Source: Litorilituus lipolyticus (GTDB taxonomy: Bacteria; Pseudomonadota; Gammaproteobacteria; Enterobacterales; Alteromonadaceae). From it: a stretch of DNA of 64,000 nt. The position numbers and the translations under genes are program-made. The stretch spans positions 27,174 to 91,173 of the forward strand of contig NZ_SAWY01000018.1 in NCBI RefSeq assembly GCF_006439335.1, given 5' to 3'. The notes below the pieces were generated by a model. The model was given only the letters and a program-made list of their open reading frames with translations, ran no database searches and was not told the DNA's origin. Below are positions 23,274 through 32,997 of the stretch, one piece after another. The stretch's first letter is position 1. Every line of letters begins with the position of its first letter.

Positions 23274-24041
23274 ATGTTAGATGTATTTCTTTTAAAGAAA
23301 ATATTAACTGTTTTACTGATGCCAATTAATATTGTGATCATTCTATTGCTCACAGGATTAATATTTAAAAAATGTAAAGCAAAATTTAGTACAAACAACA
23401 TAAAAATAGCTGTAATTTTACTCGTTATTTGTTCATTAGCGCCTATATCAGATCGACTAATGCATACATTGGAGTCAACTCACCCAACCTACAGTAAAAC
23501 AACTAAACAAATTGATTATATCGTGGTGCTAGGATGTAGGCACACATCATCAAGTTTTATGCCAGCAACAAGTGAACTTGCCACCTGCTCTTTACAAAGA
23601 ACAGTTGAAGCATTCAGACTTTTTAAACTTCACCCTGAGGCAAGAATGATAACATCGGGACACGCATTTAATGATAAAGTCAGTAATGCGGCAAAAGTAA
23701 AAGAGGCACTAGTTTTACTTGGTGTCCCTGAGCAAAAAATAATACAAGAAAATTTCGCGAAAGATACTGAAGAAGAAGCTCAATTAATTGCACCTAGAAT
23801 ACAAGAAACTTCAGCTATTTTAGTTACAAACGCAAGTCATATGCCTAGAGCGATTAATTACTTTAATAGTCAAAATGTATATCCAATTGCGGCACCTACT
23901 GGCTTTTGGGTAAAAAATCTAACTGGCGATAAGGGCTGGCGTCATTACTTTCCTAGTACTCTTAAATTACAACAAACCTCTATTGCTTGGTATGAGTATT
24001 TAGGGTTAACCGTTCAATGGTTAAAAGCACTTTTTGCATAA
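23274..24041 (+). CDS. elyC: ElyC/YdcF-type DUF218 envelope protein
   Basis: 255 residues. Two N-terminal hydrophobic segments (about 8-29 and 43-60) are followed by the DUF218 domain: DYIVVLGCRHT, TVEAFRLFKLHPEARMITSG, and TEEEAQLIAPRIQETSAILVTNASHMPRA. The two-TM-plus-DUF218 layout and length match E. coli ElyC (YcbC), needed for envelope integrity at low temperature through undecaprenyl-phosphate metabolism. The motif T-x-A-x-HM-x-R-A is intact. Its stop codon overlaps a terminator hairpin. YdcF-type paralogs are the alternative. Confidence 0.75.
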   Translation: MLDVFLLKKILTVLLMPINIVIILLLTGLIFKKCKAKFSTNNIKIAVILLVICSLAPISDRLMHTLESTHPTYSKTTKQIDYIVVLGCRHTSSSFMPATSELATCSLQRTVEAFRLFKLHPEARMITSGHAFNDKVSNAAKVKEALVLLGVPEQKIIQENFAKDTEEEAQLIAPRIQETSAILVTNASHMPRAINYFNSQNVYPIAAPTGFWVKNLTGDKGWRHYFPSTLKLQQTSIAWYEYLGLTVQWLKALFA

Positions 24042-24056
24042 GTGCTTTTAACAGTT
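24023..24056 (+). terminator. Terminator overlapping the elyC stop
   Basis: AAAAGCACTT and AAGTGCTTTT form a stem with the stop codon of elyC in the loop region, followed by AACAGTTTTTTT. Confidence 0.75.
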
Positions 24057-24065
24057 TTTTTCAAT

Positions 24066-24824
24066 TTATACTGGGTTATTTATATCTATAAATTTCACAT
24101 CAATGCCAAATTTCTCATGAATAACTTCACCCAAAGCCTTAACGCCATAACGCTCTGTAGCATGGTGACCTGCTGCAAAAAAATGAACATTCATTTCATG
24201 GGCAATATGGGTAGTCTGCTCTGACACCTCACCCGTAATAAAAGCATCAATTCCTTGTTCTGCAGCTAGTTCTACGTAACCTTGCCCCCCACCACTACAC
24301 CAAGCAACGGTTTTAATCACTTTGTTACTTGAAGGTGAAATATGCAAACATTGACGATGAAGTTTTGTATTCAATAGATTAGCCAATTCACTTCCTGTTA
24401 GCGCTTCTTCAAAATGGCCTTGCATTGCAACACTAACAGGATTCCCAAGCTCTAAAGGAGATGTTCCACTTATCCCTAATAACCTTGCTAGTTGTGCGTT
24501 ATTGCCAACCTCTGGGTGAATATCTAACGGTAAATGGTATGCAAACAAATTTATATCGTTCATTAAAAGCGATTTAATTCGTTCATGCTTCATACCACGA
24601 ATAACATAAGACTCATTTTTCCAAAAATAACCATGATGGACCAAAATTGCATCTGCATTTTCTTCAATTGCTTTATCAATTAATGCCTTTGAAGCGGTCA
24701 CTCCTGTAACAATTTTATTAATTTCTGTCTTACCTTGTACTTGCAGGCCATTAGGAGCGAAGTCTTTTATTAGTTCTGGTTTTAAAAACTCCGTTAAAAA
24801 CTGCTCTAGCTTTAATGATTTCAT
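24066..24824 (-). CDS. Nif3-like dinuclear metal centre protein (YbgI family)
   Basis: 252 residues from ATG 24824, which aligns with the E. coli YbgI start; ATGs at 24830 and 24839 are in frame. Metal-ligand motifs of the family are intact: ILVHHGYFWKNE, LPLDIHPEVGNNAQLA, CSGGGQGYVELAAEQGIDAFITGEVSEQT and FFAAGHHATERYGV. The family forms hexameric rings with two metal ions per subunit and has been proposed as GTP cyclohydrolase type 2 or a radical-SAM partner, but the role is not settled. Similar to YbgI end to end. Confidence 0.9.
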   Translation of the reverse strand: MKSLKLEQFLTEFLKPELIKDFAPNGLQVQGKTEINKIVTGVTASKALIDKAIEENADAILVHHGYFWKNESYVIRGMKHERIKSLLMNDINLFAYHLPLDIHPEVGNNAQLARLLGISGTSPLELGNPVSVAMQGHFEEALTGSELANLLNTKLHRQCLHISPSSNKVIKTVAWCSGGGQGYVELAAEQGIDAFITGEVSEQTTHIAHEMNVHFFAAGHHATERYGVKALGEVIHEKFGIDVKFIDINNPV

Positions 24825-25057
24825 GTTCATTCTATTCACTTCAAATAACTGGATGATACTTCAACCTATCATTTAATTGTAGAAATATTAATAATGATTA
24901 AGCTATCCATCACTAACAAACAAATAAAGCATATTGAATACTAAATACTTTATCCGCCGCATATTTCGTTACTTTTTGCAAATATTTATTTGTTCCATGT
25001 TATAAAAGTTTTTGCTATAACTTTCATGCCTTGAATTTATATCGCAGCATCAGGCAG

Positions 25058-25085
25058 TTATCTAAATAACTTATTGGTTAGATAA
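25058..25085. repeat. Inverted repeat in the TonB receptor upstream region
   Basis: TTATCTAA and TTAGATAA form perfect 8-bp arms separated by 12 bp, 47 bp before the receptor start. The 308-bp gap from 24825 to 25132 otherwise shows only AT-rich sequence and no further feature I can support. Confidence 0.5.
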
Positions 25086-25132
25086 ATCTAGGTACAAAAA
25101 AACAATAAACATAATGATATAGGAAATATTCA

Positions 25133-27718
25133 ATGAAAAATGTTAGAAGGAATAAGTCTTTACTCGCTCTAAGTATCACCACAGCGCTTTTCGCAACAAA
25201 TAGCTTTGTCGCAAATGCTGCTGAAGATGTAGAGCGAATTGAAATTACGGGATCACATATTAAACGCACCAATATGGAAGGTCCTTCACCAGTAACAAGC
25301 CTTTCACAAGAAGATATTCAAAAAACAGGGGTAACTGACTTAATCAGTTTATTTACTAAGCTACCTATCTCTGGGCAAGGAACGTTTTCTACTCAAGCAA
25401 ACAGTAGTGATGATACGGCTAATGGTGGCTCATCAGTTTCATTGCGCGGCCTTGGGGCAGACTCTACGTTAATTCTGATTAATGGTCGAAGAGTATCAGT
25501 ATCCCCCTTCGCAAAAGGCATAGACACAGCATTTGTTGACATAAATAACATCCCACTTTCTGCGATTAAACGGGTTGATATTTTGAAAGATGGTGCTTCA
25601 GCCACTTATGGTTCAGATGCTGTAGCCGGTGTTATTAATGTTGTATTAAGAGATGATGTTGATGGCGCTGAAATTTCTGCAAAAATTGGTGATACTGCTG
25701 ACGGTGGCGGTGAAGAACAAAGCTTAAACTTAGTTTTTGGTAATAACACTGATAATACTAATCACACATTCGTATTAGAGTACTTTAATCGTGAAGAAGT
25801 GATGTACTCAGATAGAAGCTATTCCGCTACCGCAAACCAAGCAGCTAGAACAGGTGATCCTAACGCAACAGATTTCAGAAGTTCTGCAGGTATTCCAGGA
25901 ACAATTGCTTTAGCTTCTGATCCTTCAAACAGACGTATTGATCTATATGGCAATGATATTTGTGCTCCAGAAGATCAAGATTTAGCCAATAACTTATGTC
26001 GTTATGATTATGCACCGCATATGACCATGATCCCAGCTGCAGAGCGTTTTAGTTGGAATTACATGGGTAAATATGAAATAAATGATACGATTAGAGCTTT
26101 TGCCGAATTAAATGGTCAGAACTCTAAATCTACTGTCAGAGGCGCTGGTAGCCCGAGTTTCAATGAATTATACATGAGCGGCGATAACATTAATCACCCT
26201 TTCGCTAACATGCCAGATGACGAGTTTTACATGCAAGACCTAACAATGCGTCGTAGAACCGTTGATATTGGTAATCGTGAAAAACGTGTTGATTCTGACT
26301 ACTATCGCGCTATTTTAGGCTTACAAGGTGAATTTAAAGATTGGAGTTGGGAAGCTGCTTATAGTTATATTAAAAGTAGCTCTGTTGAGCGTGGCGTAAA
26401 TGGTTTCCCTAATTCACGTAGAACACAAGAAGCCATTGATAGTGGTTTATGGGACCCGTTTGAACCATCAAGCAATTCACAAGAAGCATTAGATTTTATT
26501 GAAACCACTACGACACGTGTTGGTAAATCAACAATGAAATCTTTCGACTTTAAAGTCTCTGGTGCTCTAATGGATATGCCTCATGGTGAATTAATGCTAG
26601 CGCTTGGTACAGAATATCGCGAAGAGTCAATTAGTGATAACCCTGATGACCAATTCCTTCGTGGTGAAGTGTTTGGTACAGAAGCAACTCAAGCCAACGG
26701 CTCTCGTGAAAACTTTGCTATGTTTGGTGAATTGGCTATTCCTGTTATTGATAATTTAGAAGTACAAATCGCTGTTCGTCATGAAGAATATAGTGATTTT
26801 GGCACAACCACAGATCCTAAAATCTCATTTTTATGGGCTCCTACTGAAGATTTAAGCCTACGTGGTTCCTACGGTACAGCGTTTAGAGCGCCATCTCTTC
26901 ACCAGTTAGGTTTAGGCCGTACTGACGAGTCTCCAAATTTGGTAGATACTTTGCGTTGTGAAGCTATTGGCAATCAAGATAGAGCTTGTGAACCTCAAGA
27001 ATACACAGCCGTTTTTGAAGGTAACCCTAACTTAGGCCCTGAAGAGTCAGAAAGTTATAACTTAGGTGTTATTTATAACATTACTGATGATTTAAATTTC
27101 TCAGTTGATTATTATAACTATGACATTACCGACATTATTGATTCTGACACTCAATTTGTAATGGATAATTACGGCCTAGACCAAACTATTGTTGAACGTC
27201 GCCCTACTTCAATTCCAGGTGACCCAGGTGAAGTAATCCAAGTAAATGACAGCTTCCAAAATATTGGTGATTTGCAAACTTCTGGTATCGACTTAGATAT
27301 TAGGTACGCTTTAGATACAGAATCTGGCATGTTTAAGTTTGGTTATGTAATGAACTACGTGCTTAGTTTTGAAGACTACAAAGGTACTGAAGAAGGTGGA
27401 TTTGAGCAACCTCAAATGCGCTGGACAACTTCGGTTGATTGGACCTTAAATGACTTTAGTGCAACAGCTGCCTTAAACTATATTGATTCATTTGAGCAAG
27501 AAGCTTCTTTGAAGCTTAACAAAAAAGTTGACTCAATGATGACACTTGATGCTTCTATTAATTACTTCGGTATTGAGAACACAGTGTTGACTATAGGTGC
27601 AACCAACTTAACGAATGAAAAGCCACCATTTGCATATCATGACTTTATGGGCTTTGCAGTAAATGTTCATAGCGGTCAGGGTCGATTTGCTTACTTACAA
27701 GCTAAATATAAGTTCTAA
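25133..27718 (+). CDS. TonB-dependent outer-membrane receptor
   Basis: 861 residues. A signal peptide ends near residue 29 (FVANAAEDVERI). A TonB-box-like IEITGSHIKR follows, then the plug domain (SPVTSLSQEDIQKTGVTDL, VSLRGLGADSTLILINGRR, RVDILKDGASATYGSDAVAGVINVV). The beta-barrel ends in FAYLQAKYKF with a terminal Phe. The family imports large or scarce substrates (siderophores, glycans, vitamins, peptides) using TonB energy. The early INGRRVSVSP and GSDAVAGVINVVLR style is typical of the large carbohydrate/peptide-type receptors of Alteromonadales. Substrate unknown; no partner genes lie beside it. AGGAA precedes the ATG. Confidence 0.92.
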   Translation: MKNVRRNKSLLALSITTALFATNSFVANAAEDVERIEITGSHIKRTNMEGPSPVTSLSQEDIQKTGVTDLISLFTKLPISGQGTFSTQANSSDDTANGGSSVSLRGLGADSTLILINGRRVSVSPFAKGIDTAFVDINNIPLSAIKRVDILKDGASATYGSDAVAGVINVVLRDDVDGAEISAKIGDTADGGGEEQSLNLVFGNNTDNTNHTFVLEYFNREEVMYSDRSYSATANQAARTGDPNATDFRSSAGIPGTIALASDPSNRRIDLYGNDICAPEDQDLANNLCRYDYAPHMTMIPAAERFSWNYMGKYEINDTIRAFAELNGQNSKSTVRGAGSPSFNELYMSGDNINHPFANMPDDEFYMQDLTMRRRTVDIGNREKRVDSDYYRAILGLQGEFKDWSWEAAYSYIKSSSVERGVNGFPNSRRTQEAIDSGLWDPFEPSSNSQEALDFIETTTTRVGKSTMKSFDFKVSGALMDMPHGELMLALGTEYREESISDNPDDQFLRGEVFGTEATQANGSRENFAMFGELAIPVIDNLEVQIAVRHEEYSDFGTTTDPKISFLWAPTEDLSLRGSYGTAFRAPSLHQLGLGRTDESPNLVDTLRCEAIGNQDRACEPQEYTAVFEGNPNLGPEESESYNLGVIYNITDDLNFSVDYYNYDITDIIDSDTQFVMDNYGLDQTIVERRPTSIPGDPGEVIQVNDSFQNIGDLQTSGIDLDIRYALDTESGMFKFGYVMNYVLSFEDYKGTEEGGFEQPQMRWTTSVDWTLNDFSATAALNYIDSFEQEASLKLNKKVDSMMTLDASINYFGIENTVLTIGATNLTNEKPPFAYHDFMGFAVNVHSGQGRFAYLQAKYKF

Positions 27719-27744
27719 TTTTAACTTGTACTAACTTTATTGTT

Positions 27745-27773
27745 ATAAAAGCCGCTTTAGCGGCTTTTATTTT
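27745..27773. terminator. Bidirectional terminator after the TonB receptor
   Basis: ATAAAAGCCGC and GCGGCTTTTAT form a perfect 11-bp stem with a TTTA loop. The stop of the convergent methyltransferase gene lies in its 3' arm. Confidence 0.9.
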
Positions 27774-28531
27774 GTCTGTCGTTTAACTACTTTCCGCTCA
27801 GGAACTGGCATACTTGGCGCTTTCACAGGGTTGAACTCTGTACGAATTTTCCATTTAGGTTTAATCGGTGTTAATGGTAAAACCCTTTTTTTAGCGACAA
27901 TGACATATACAGAACCAAGAGAGGTTAAACACTTTTCAGCAAAATTTTGCCAATACTTTGCCACAACGTTATCATTTAATTGTCCAACTAAAACACTGTG
28001 AATGCATCGCTGATCCGCTAAAATTTCAAAACCCATTAGATGTAACCAATCTTTTACCCGTACAGGATGAAAAAAACGCTCATTCCAAGGCATTGATTTT
28101 CTACGATAAGGTATAAGTTTATTTAACCCCGCTAAGCTTAGCGGATTAAAGCCAGTAATGACTAGATAGCCATTTGGAATCAATACCCGATTCGCTTCAC
28201 GGATAACATGATGTGGATCTAATGAAAATTCTAAAGCATGACTCAACAAACAAACATCGACGCTATGCTCTTGTAGTGGTAAATCATCGATATCAGCAAC
28301 AATATCACCACCACCTATTTTCGTTGTACAACTAAAATGGTTACTTATTTTACATTCTGAAGTATTAACTTGCTTACTTAACGCGCCAATTTTTGCTAAA
28401 TGATAACCAAAGAACTTCTGCCACCACGGCTGCAATTGCTCTTCAATGGCCGCTAAGATAATATCCCCATTAGGTAACTGCTCCCATGAGTTTGGGTAAT
28501 GAGGTTGACGAAACGCTAAAGCGGGTTTCAT
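27767..28531 (-). CDS. SAM-dependent methyltransferase, YafS-like
   Basis: 254 residues. The class I methyltransferase middle is present: GGDIVADIDDLPLQEHSVDVCLLSHALEFSLDPHHVIREANRVLIPNGYLVITGFNP, covering motifs II to IV. The N-terminal glycine-rich loop is not obvious, as in E. coli YafS. The next gene, divergent, is gloB, then mltD, and E. coli yafS also lies beside gloB, supporting the call. The substrate is unknown. The C-terminal end is basic and proline-rich (KAPSMPVPERKVVKRQTK). Confidence 0.8.
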   Translation of the reverse strand: MKPALAFRQPHYPNSWEQLPNGDIILAAIEEQLQPWWQKFFGYHLAKIGALSKQVNTSECKISNHFSCTTKIGGGDIVADIDDLPLQEHSVDVCLLSHALEFSLDPHHVIREANRVLIPNGYLVITGFNPLSLAGLNKLIPYRRKSMPWNERFFHPVRVKDWLHLMGFEILADQRCIHSVLVGQLNDNVVAKYWQNFAEKCLTSLGSVYVIVAKKRVLPLTPIKPKWKIRTEFNPVKAPSMPVPERKVVKRQTK

Positions 28532-28636
28532 TTATAGTTAACTCCATAAAAAAGTAGATAAAAGTTAGCGGCTTGAACTAACACCTAAAATAACTTTTAT
28601 AATTAAGTATATATCTAGAAGAGATTAGTTTTCCAT

Positions 28637-29434
28637 ATGAAAAAATTGCAATATGACATTCTGCCAATTAAAGCATTCAATGATAATTATATCTGGCTTA
28701 TTAAATCCCATAAAAGCCAAAGTGTTACTTTAGTTGATCCTGGTGATGCAGAGGTTTGCATTGATTATATAGAGAAGAACAATTTATCTCTTAATACTAT
28801 TTTAATCACCCATCATCATAATGACCATATAGGTGGAGTCAATAAATTAAAGGACTACTGTCAACAACATGGTTGGCCACTTACTGTACACGGGCCAGCT
28901 AAAGATAATATTGATTGTTTAACAAATCACGTTATCGAAAATGATAACATCGCTATCTCAGATTGCTCATTAGCACTTAAAGTTATTGAATTACCCGGCC
29001 ATACTCACGGTCATATTGCGTATGTTGGAGAAAATGAAGTTTTTTGTGGTGATACCTTATTTTCTGGTGGATGTGGACGTATTTTCGAAGGAACACCTTC
29101 TCAAATGTTCACTTCTTTAAATAAGCTGACAGCGTTACCACCATCAACCAAAGTTTATTGCGCTCATGAATATACATTGGCTAATTTAACTTTTGCTTTA
29201 GCAACCAACAGTTCAAATAGTCAATTAATCAAATACTTTGAACAGGCTAAATCACTTCGCGAGAAAAATATCGCCACTATACCAACCACTATTGAACTTG
29301 AGTTACTTATCAACCCTTTTTTAAGATGTGATGACAGTGAAATCATACAATCAGTTGAAGCCTATTCAGATAAAGTACTCTCATCAACTGAAGCCGTATT
29401 TACCGAATTACGATCTTGGAAAGACAAGTTTTAA
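28637..29434 (+). CDS. gloB: Hydroxyacylglutathione hydrolase (glyoxalase II)
   Basis: 265 residues. The metallo-beta-lactamase metal motif THHHNDHIGG (about 58-67) is intact, with further ligands in LPGHTHGHIAY, FCGDTLFSGGCGRIFEG and YCAHEYT. The C-terminal substrate domain ends RSWKDKF, matching E. coli GloB. It hydrolyses S-D-lactoylglutathione to D-lactate and glutathione, the second step of methylglyoxal detoxification. Metal ligands and GSH-binding positions all appear conserved. It is divergent from the yafS-like gene with a shared 105-bp promoter gap. Confidence 0.95.
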   Translation: MKKLQYDILPIKAFNDNYIWLIKSHKSQSVTLVDPGDAEVCIDYIEKNNLSLNTILITHHHNDHIGGVNKLKDYCQQHGWPLTVHGPAKDNIDCLTNHVIENDNIAISDCSLALKVIELPGHTHGHIAYVGENEVFCGDTLFSGGCGRIFEGTPSQMFTSLNKLTALPPSTKVYCAHEYTLANLTFALATNSSNSQLIKYFEQAKSLREKNIATIPTTIELELLINPFLRCDDSEIIQSVEAYSDKVLSSTEAVFTELRSWKDKF

Positions 29435-29570
29435 CACTAAAGCATTTATGCTATGGTGCGTTATTCATTTTTAACCAAATTAGTATCAGTACTCGCTTTG
29501 CTAATACAAGTCGTTAAAAATTAATTTAATCTTCCCGTTATAAAAAGCATTTACGAATTGTTGGTTTTTC

Positions 29571-31208
29571 ATGAAACATTATTTATTACCCGCGTTGTTA
29601 TTAGTTAGCGGCTGTCAAAGCACTTTAAACACTGAAGACACACAACAGGAAAAGAGTCAGAACATCGAGGCTGCAAGTGTCGAAGAAATCAACTATGCCC
29701 TGCTTCACGATGAAAGTATTGATGTGTACCACCCTGTGGCCGATGTTGACTTCTCATTAAAAAAAGATGCAATCACTCGTCATGATGACATATGGCAAAG
29801 AATCAGAGATCAACTTCAATTTGATATTCCTGAAAATAAACGAGTTAAAGCACAAAGAGACTGGTATGTTAAACATCCTAACTACCTAAAGCGCGTAGCT
29901 AAAAGAGCTGAACCCTTTCTTTTTTATATTGTTGAAGAATTAGAAAAAAACAATATGCCCATTGAAATGGCACTTTTACCCGTCGTAGAAAGTGCTTTTG
30001 ATCCCTTTGCATATTCCCATGGCCGAGCATCGGGTATGTGGCAGTTTGTCCCAGGTACAGGTAAACGCTTTGGTATGAAGCAAAACTGGTGGTATGACGG
30101 GCGAAGAGACGTAGTTGCCTCAACTCAAGGGGCGATCGCCTATTTAAAATATTTACATAAATATTTTAAAGGTGATTGGATGTTAGCACTGGCCGCATAT
30201 AACTCAGGTGAAGGCCGTGTAAGCAGAGCAGTAAAGAAAAATCGTAAAAATAATAAGCCAACTGATTTTTGGTCACTGAAACTCCCTAAAGAGACGAAAG
30301 CTTATGTGCCAAAATTGTTAGCCTTAGCTGATATTGTTAAGCGTCCTCAAGAGTTTGAACTGAATTTATATCAAATAGACAACAAAGCAGTAATTAGCCA
30401 AGTTGATATAAAGTCTCAACTTGATTTAGCTAAAGCAGCACAGCTTGCCGACTTGTCTTTAACTGAATTACAACGACTAAACCCTGGTTTTAACCGATGG
30501 GCAACAGATCCTGATGGCCCTCATCACTTATTATTACCAAATCAAAAGATTGAAAAGTTTGAACAAGAGCTGGCTAAACTCAGTCAATCTGATCGTCTAG
30601 CATGGCAACGATACAAAATTAAAAATGGCGATAATTTAGGTGCGATTGCCAAACAATTTCATACCAGTATTTCATTGATTAAAGAAGTAAATAATGTAAA
30701 AGGAACTCAAATAAGGGCTGGAAAATACTTATTGATTCCTGTTGCAGCAAAATCTCTTGATAATTACATTTTGTCTTATGATCAACGAATAGCTAAAAAG
30801 CAAAGTAGACCTCAGCAAGGAACTAAAGTTATCCATACTGTTGTATCGGGCGATAACCTTTGGGATATCGGTCAAAAGTATAGTGTAAATAGTAAAAGCA
30901 TTGCTAAATGGAATGGATTTGCGCCTCGAGATACCTTAAAGCTAGGACAAAAGCTCGTAATTTGGCAAAAACCGAAAACAACGGTAGCTAATGTTAAATA
31001 TAATAAATCGAGTAATGTTCAAACTGAGCAAGCCATCATGAGAAACATTACTTACAAAGTAAGACGTGGTGACTCATTTGCTAGAATAGCTGATAAATTC
31101 AACGTAAGAATTGCTGATATTGAGCGCTGGAACAATTTAAATCGTAAAAAGTATCTACAACCAGGTCAACGATTGAAGCTTTCAGTAGACGTGACTAACA
31201 ATATCTAA
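29571..31208 (+). CDS. mltD: Membrane-bound lytic murein transglycosylase D with three LysM domains
   Basis: 545 residues. A lipoprotein signal ends LLVSGC (Cys 15). The SLT domain has LLPVVESAFDPFAYSHGRASGMWQFVPGTG with the catalytic Glu at about 140, then LALAAYNSGEGRV. Three LysM repeats follow, beginning YKIKNGDNL, HTVVSGDNL and YKVRRGDSF, each ending in a GQ/GK-x-L motif, and they bind peptidoglycan. It cleaves glycan strands to anhydromuropeptides in the periplasm. E. coli MltD has fewer LysM copies. Neighbourhood gloB-mltD matches enterobacteria. Confidence 0.95.
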   Translation: MKHYLLPALLLVSGCQSTLNTEDTQQEKSQNIEAASVEEINYALLHDESIDVYHPVADVDFSLKKDAITRHDDIWQRIRDQLQFDIPENKRVKAQRDWYVKHPNYLKRVAKRAEPFLFYIVEELEKNNMPIEMALLPVVESAFDPFAYSHGRASGMWQFVPGTGKRFGMKQNWWYDGRRDVVASTQGAIAYLKYLHKYFKGDWMLALAAYNSGEGRVSRAVKKNRKNNKPTDFWSLKLPKETKAYVPKLLALADIVKRPQEFELNLYQIDNKAVISQVDIKSQLDLAKAAQLADLSLTELQRLNPGFNRWATDPDGPHHLLLPNQKIEKFEQELAKLSQSDRLAWQRYKIKNGDNLGAIAKQFHTSISLIKEVNNVKGTQIRAGKYLLIPVAAKSLDNYILSYDQRIAKKQSRPQQGTKVIHTVVSGDNLWDIGQKYSVNSKSIAKWNGFAPRDTLKLGQKLVIWQKPKTTVANVKYNKSSNVQTEQAIMRNITYKVRRGDSFARIADKFNVRIADIERWNNLNRKKYLQPGQRLKLSVDVTNNI

Positions 31209-31233
31209 TAACCCCGTTTGAATATTGGGCTAT

Positions 31234-31794
31234 TCACCTTCTCTGGCCAGTAAAATCAATAAACATCTTTTGTTTTTGCTGGCCATTACCGTCATCCTTG
31301 TACTCAACAATTAACCACATACGCCAAACCATAGTTTCTTCAGTACAATTTGCTAGTAAGCTTTCTGCTTGATATTGCAAAACGTTCTCAATATTCTCTT
31401 TTGCAATGTGATTTTTTTCTGAAACCACGTTTGTAAATTCTGTAACAGAAAAGCTTAAAGGCACCTGCCCCATAAACATATCACGGCCTTCTAGGTAAGC
31501 TGAGACATGAGCAACGTTTACAAGGTTTTCACCAGACAACGTTAATAAGACCTTAAAAGGCATTTCTGCCATGATATTATCAACAGTTGAATTAGCCACT
31601 TTATCGTTATTGTTGTGGTTCTTTTGTTGCGCGAATTCGACTTTCACTTGAAGTAACTCACTATCAACAATACATTGCGATTGACTACTTATACATTGGT
31701 AGTCGATTGCAGTATCTTGCTGTTTAGATAAATTAACAGGCTGACAAGCACACAATGCAAAAAAGGAAAATGTGATAAAAATACGTTTTAACAT
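31234..31794 (-). CDS. Hypothetical lipoprotein
   Basis: 186 residues. The signal ends FALCAC with the lipidated Cys at about 17. The mature part has VKVEFAQQKN, AEMPFKVLLTLSGENLVNVAHVSAYLEGRDMFMGQVPLSF and a late NCTEETMVWRMWLIVEYKDDG, looking like a beta-sandwich. It has Cys pairs that may form disulfides. I do not recognise the family. It lies between mltD (convergent) and the Crp/Fnr regulator (divergent). Confidence 0.6.
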   Translation of the reverse strand: MLKRIFITFSFFALCACQPVNLSKQQDTAIDYQCISSQSQCIVDSELLQVKVEFAQQKNHNNNDKVANSTVDNIMAEMPFKVLLTLSGENLVNVAHVSAYLEGRDMFMGQVPLSFSVTEFTNVVSEKNHIAKENIENVLQYQAESLLANCTEETMVWRMWLIVEYKDDGNGQQKQKMFIDFTGQRR

Positions 31795-31899
31795 GAAAAT
31801 CCACTATTTAATTAAGATAAGTTTGATCTGCTTAAAATAACGTCTGTTGTAATCGATTTAAACTGGTTATCGTTCATTCGAAAAAAAAGATTATCTCAT

Positions 31900-32700
31900 A
31901 TGACAACAGGAAATAAATTAGCTAATAAAGTAGTTTACCAGCAAGGATTAGGTCAACACCATACTATTGCTTGCGAAAACTGCTCTATGAATGCGATATG
32001 CCAACCAGTAGAGGCTGATGGTCAAATACTAGATTTATCGAAAAACTATTTAAGTAAACAAATTCCTGTTAGCGCTCAAAATAGTGAACTTCCTCATAAT
32101 CATACTCAAATTAAAAATAGCACTCTATTTAAAGAGCAAACACCGTTAACTTCGATATATGCGGTATGTTCAGGTGTCTTTAAGTTATGTGTTACTAGCA
32201 AAGATGGTTATGAAAAAGTTGTCGGTTTACGTTACCCTGGGGAGCTCATTGGAGAAGATGCTTTATTTTTAGAGCGTTATAACTATAGCGCGATTGCTAT
32301 TGGACAAAGTTCTGTTTGTGAGGTCTCTGTTGAGCAGTTTTCTTCATGTGGGAAACTGGTACCAGAACTACAGCAAAACTTAATTCAACTGTTAAGCAAA
32401 CAAAGCTATGTAAGACAAACAAATTTTCAATCATTTATCGGAAAAAAATCCGCGGATAGCTTATTAGCCGCCTTTTTAATCAATGTCACTAAGCGAAATG
32501 AAGCCTATTCAGGTAGCAGTAGCCAATTAAACCTAATTGTCAGCCGCAATGACGTTGCAAACTTTTTAGGTTTAAGAAGAGAAACGCTCAGCAGAGTTTT
32601 TGCTAAATTTCAAAAAGAAGAGCTAATAAAAATCGAAGGAAAAATTATTCACTTATTAAAGAAAGAATTATTATGTGATTTAGCGAATTTTCATAGCTAA
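31900..32700 (+). CDS. Crp/Fnr-family regulator, divergent FNR paralog with all four iron-sulfur cysteines
   Basis: 266 residues. CENCSMNAIC gives Cys 25, 28 and 34, and Cys 140 in SSVCEVS matches the fourth cluster ligand of FNR. A segment of about 40 residues (VEADGQILDLSKNYLSKQIPVSAQNSELPHNHTQ) between the cysteines and the beta-roll looks longer and more variable than in FNR. The HTH ends LRRETLSRVF, keeping Glu 228, Ser 231 and Arg 232 that read the FNR half-site TTGAT. It is likely an oxygen-sensing regulator, and its position just before ccoNOQP makes that operon the first candidate target. The true fnr is at 40504. Confidence 0.8.
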   Translation: MTTGNKLANKVVYQQGLGQHHTIACENCSMNAICQPVEADGQILDLSKNYLSKQIPVSAQNSELPHNHTQIKNSTLFKEQTPLTSIYAVCSGVFKLCVTSKDGYEKVVGLRYPGELIGEDALFLERYNYSAIAIGQSSVCEVSVEQFSSCGKLVPELQQNLIQLLSKQSYVRQTNFQSFIGKKSADSLLAAFLINVTKRNEAYSGSSSQLNLIVSRNDVANFLGLRRETLSRVFAKFQKEELIKIEGKIIHLLKKELLCDLANFHS

Positions 32701-32887
32701 ATCACCTTTAAATCACACCAAATATCATTTCAACATTAATCTTAAAAGATGGAAGTTGTAACTAACTTGCTGATTTCGAGTTATTAGTCTAATCTTGATT
32801 GAAATTATCTGTATATTTTCAAATAATTTTTATATCAACCTTGCTGAATGTATTAACCACATTAGCTTTAGGGCAATTATATTAACC

Positions 32888-32901
32888 TTGATCTAAATCA
32901 A
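32888..32901. promoter_or_regulatory. FNR box 1 upstream of ccoN
   Basis: TTGATCTAAATCAA is a perfect TTGAT-N4-ATCAA site, 217 bp upstream of ccoN in a 418-bp gap (32701-33118). Besides this, box 2 and the CRP-like site, I see nothing else in the gap that I can support. Confidence 0.8.
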
Positions 32902-32920
32902 ATTTAAACAGAATCAGCTA

Positions 32921-32934
32921 TTGATTTAGATCAT
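32921..32934. promoter_or_regulatory. FNR box 2 upstream of ccoN
   Basis: TTGATTTAGATCAT matches the FNR site with one mismatch in the last base. Its centre is 33 bp from box 1, about three helical turns, so both dimers would face the same side. Confidence 0.7.
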
Positions 32935-32981
32935 ACTCAAAGGGTAAAATTGCTTTGAAATGACACATTTAGCAACATTTA

Positions 32982-32997
32982 TGTGACATAAATCACC
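32982..32997. promoter_or_regulatory. CRP-like site upstream of ccoN
   Basis: TGTGACATAAATCACC matches TGTGA-N6-TCACA with one mismatch, 121 bp upstream of ccoN and downstream of both FNR boxes. Confidence 0.45.

Noticed and set aside
25078..25272. A 64-codon minus-strand frame over the TonB receptor start
   Set aside because: It is a shadow of the signal-peptide region of the receptor gene.
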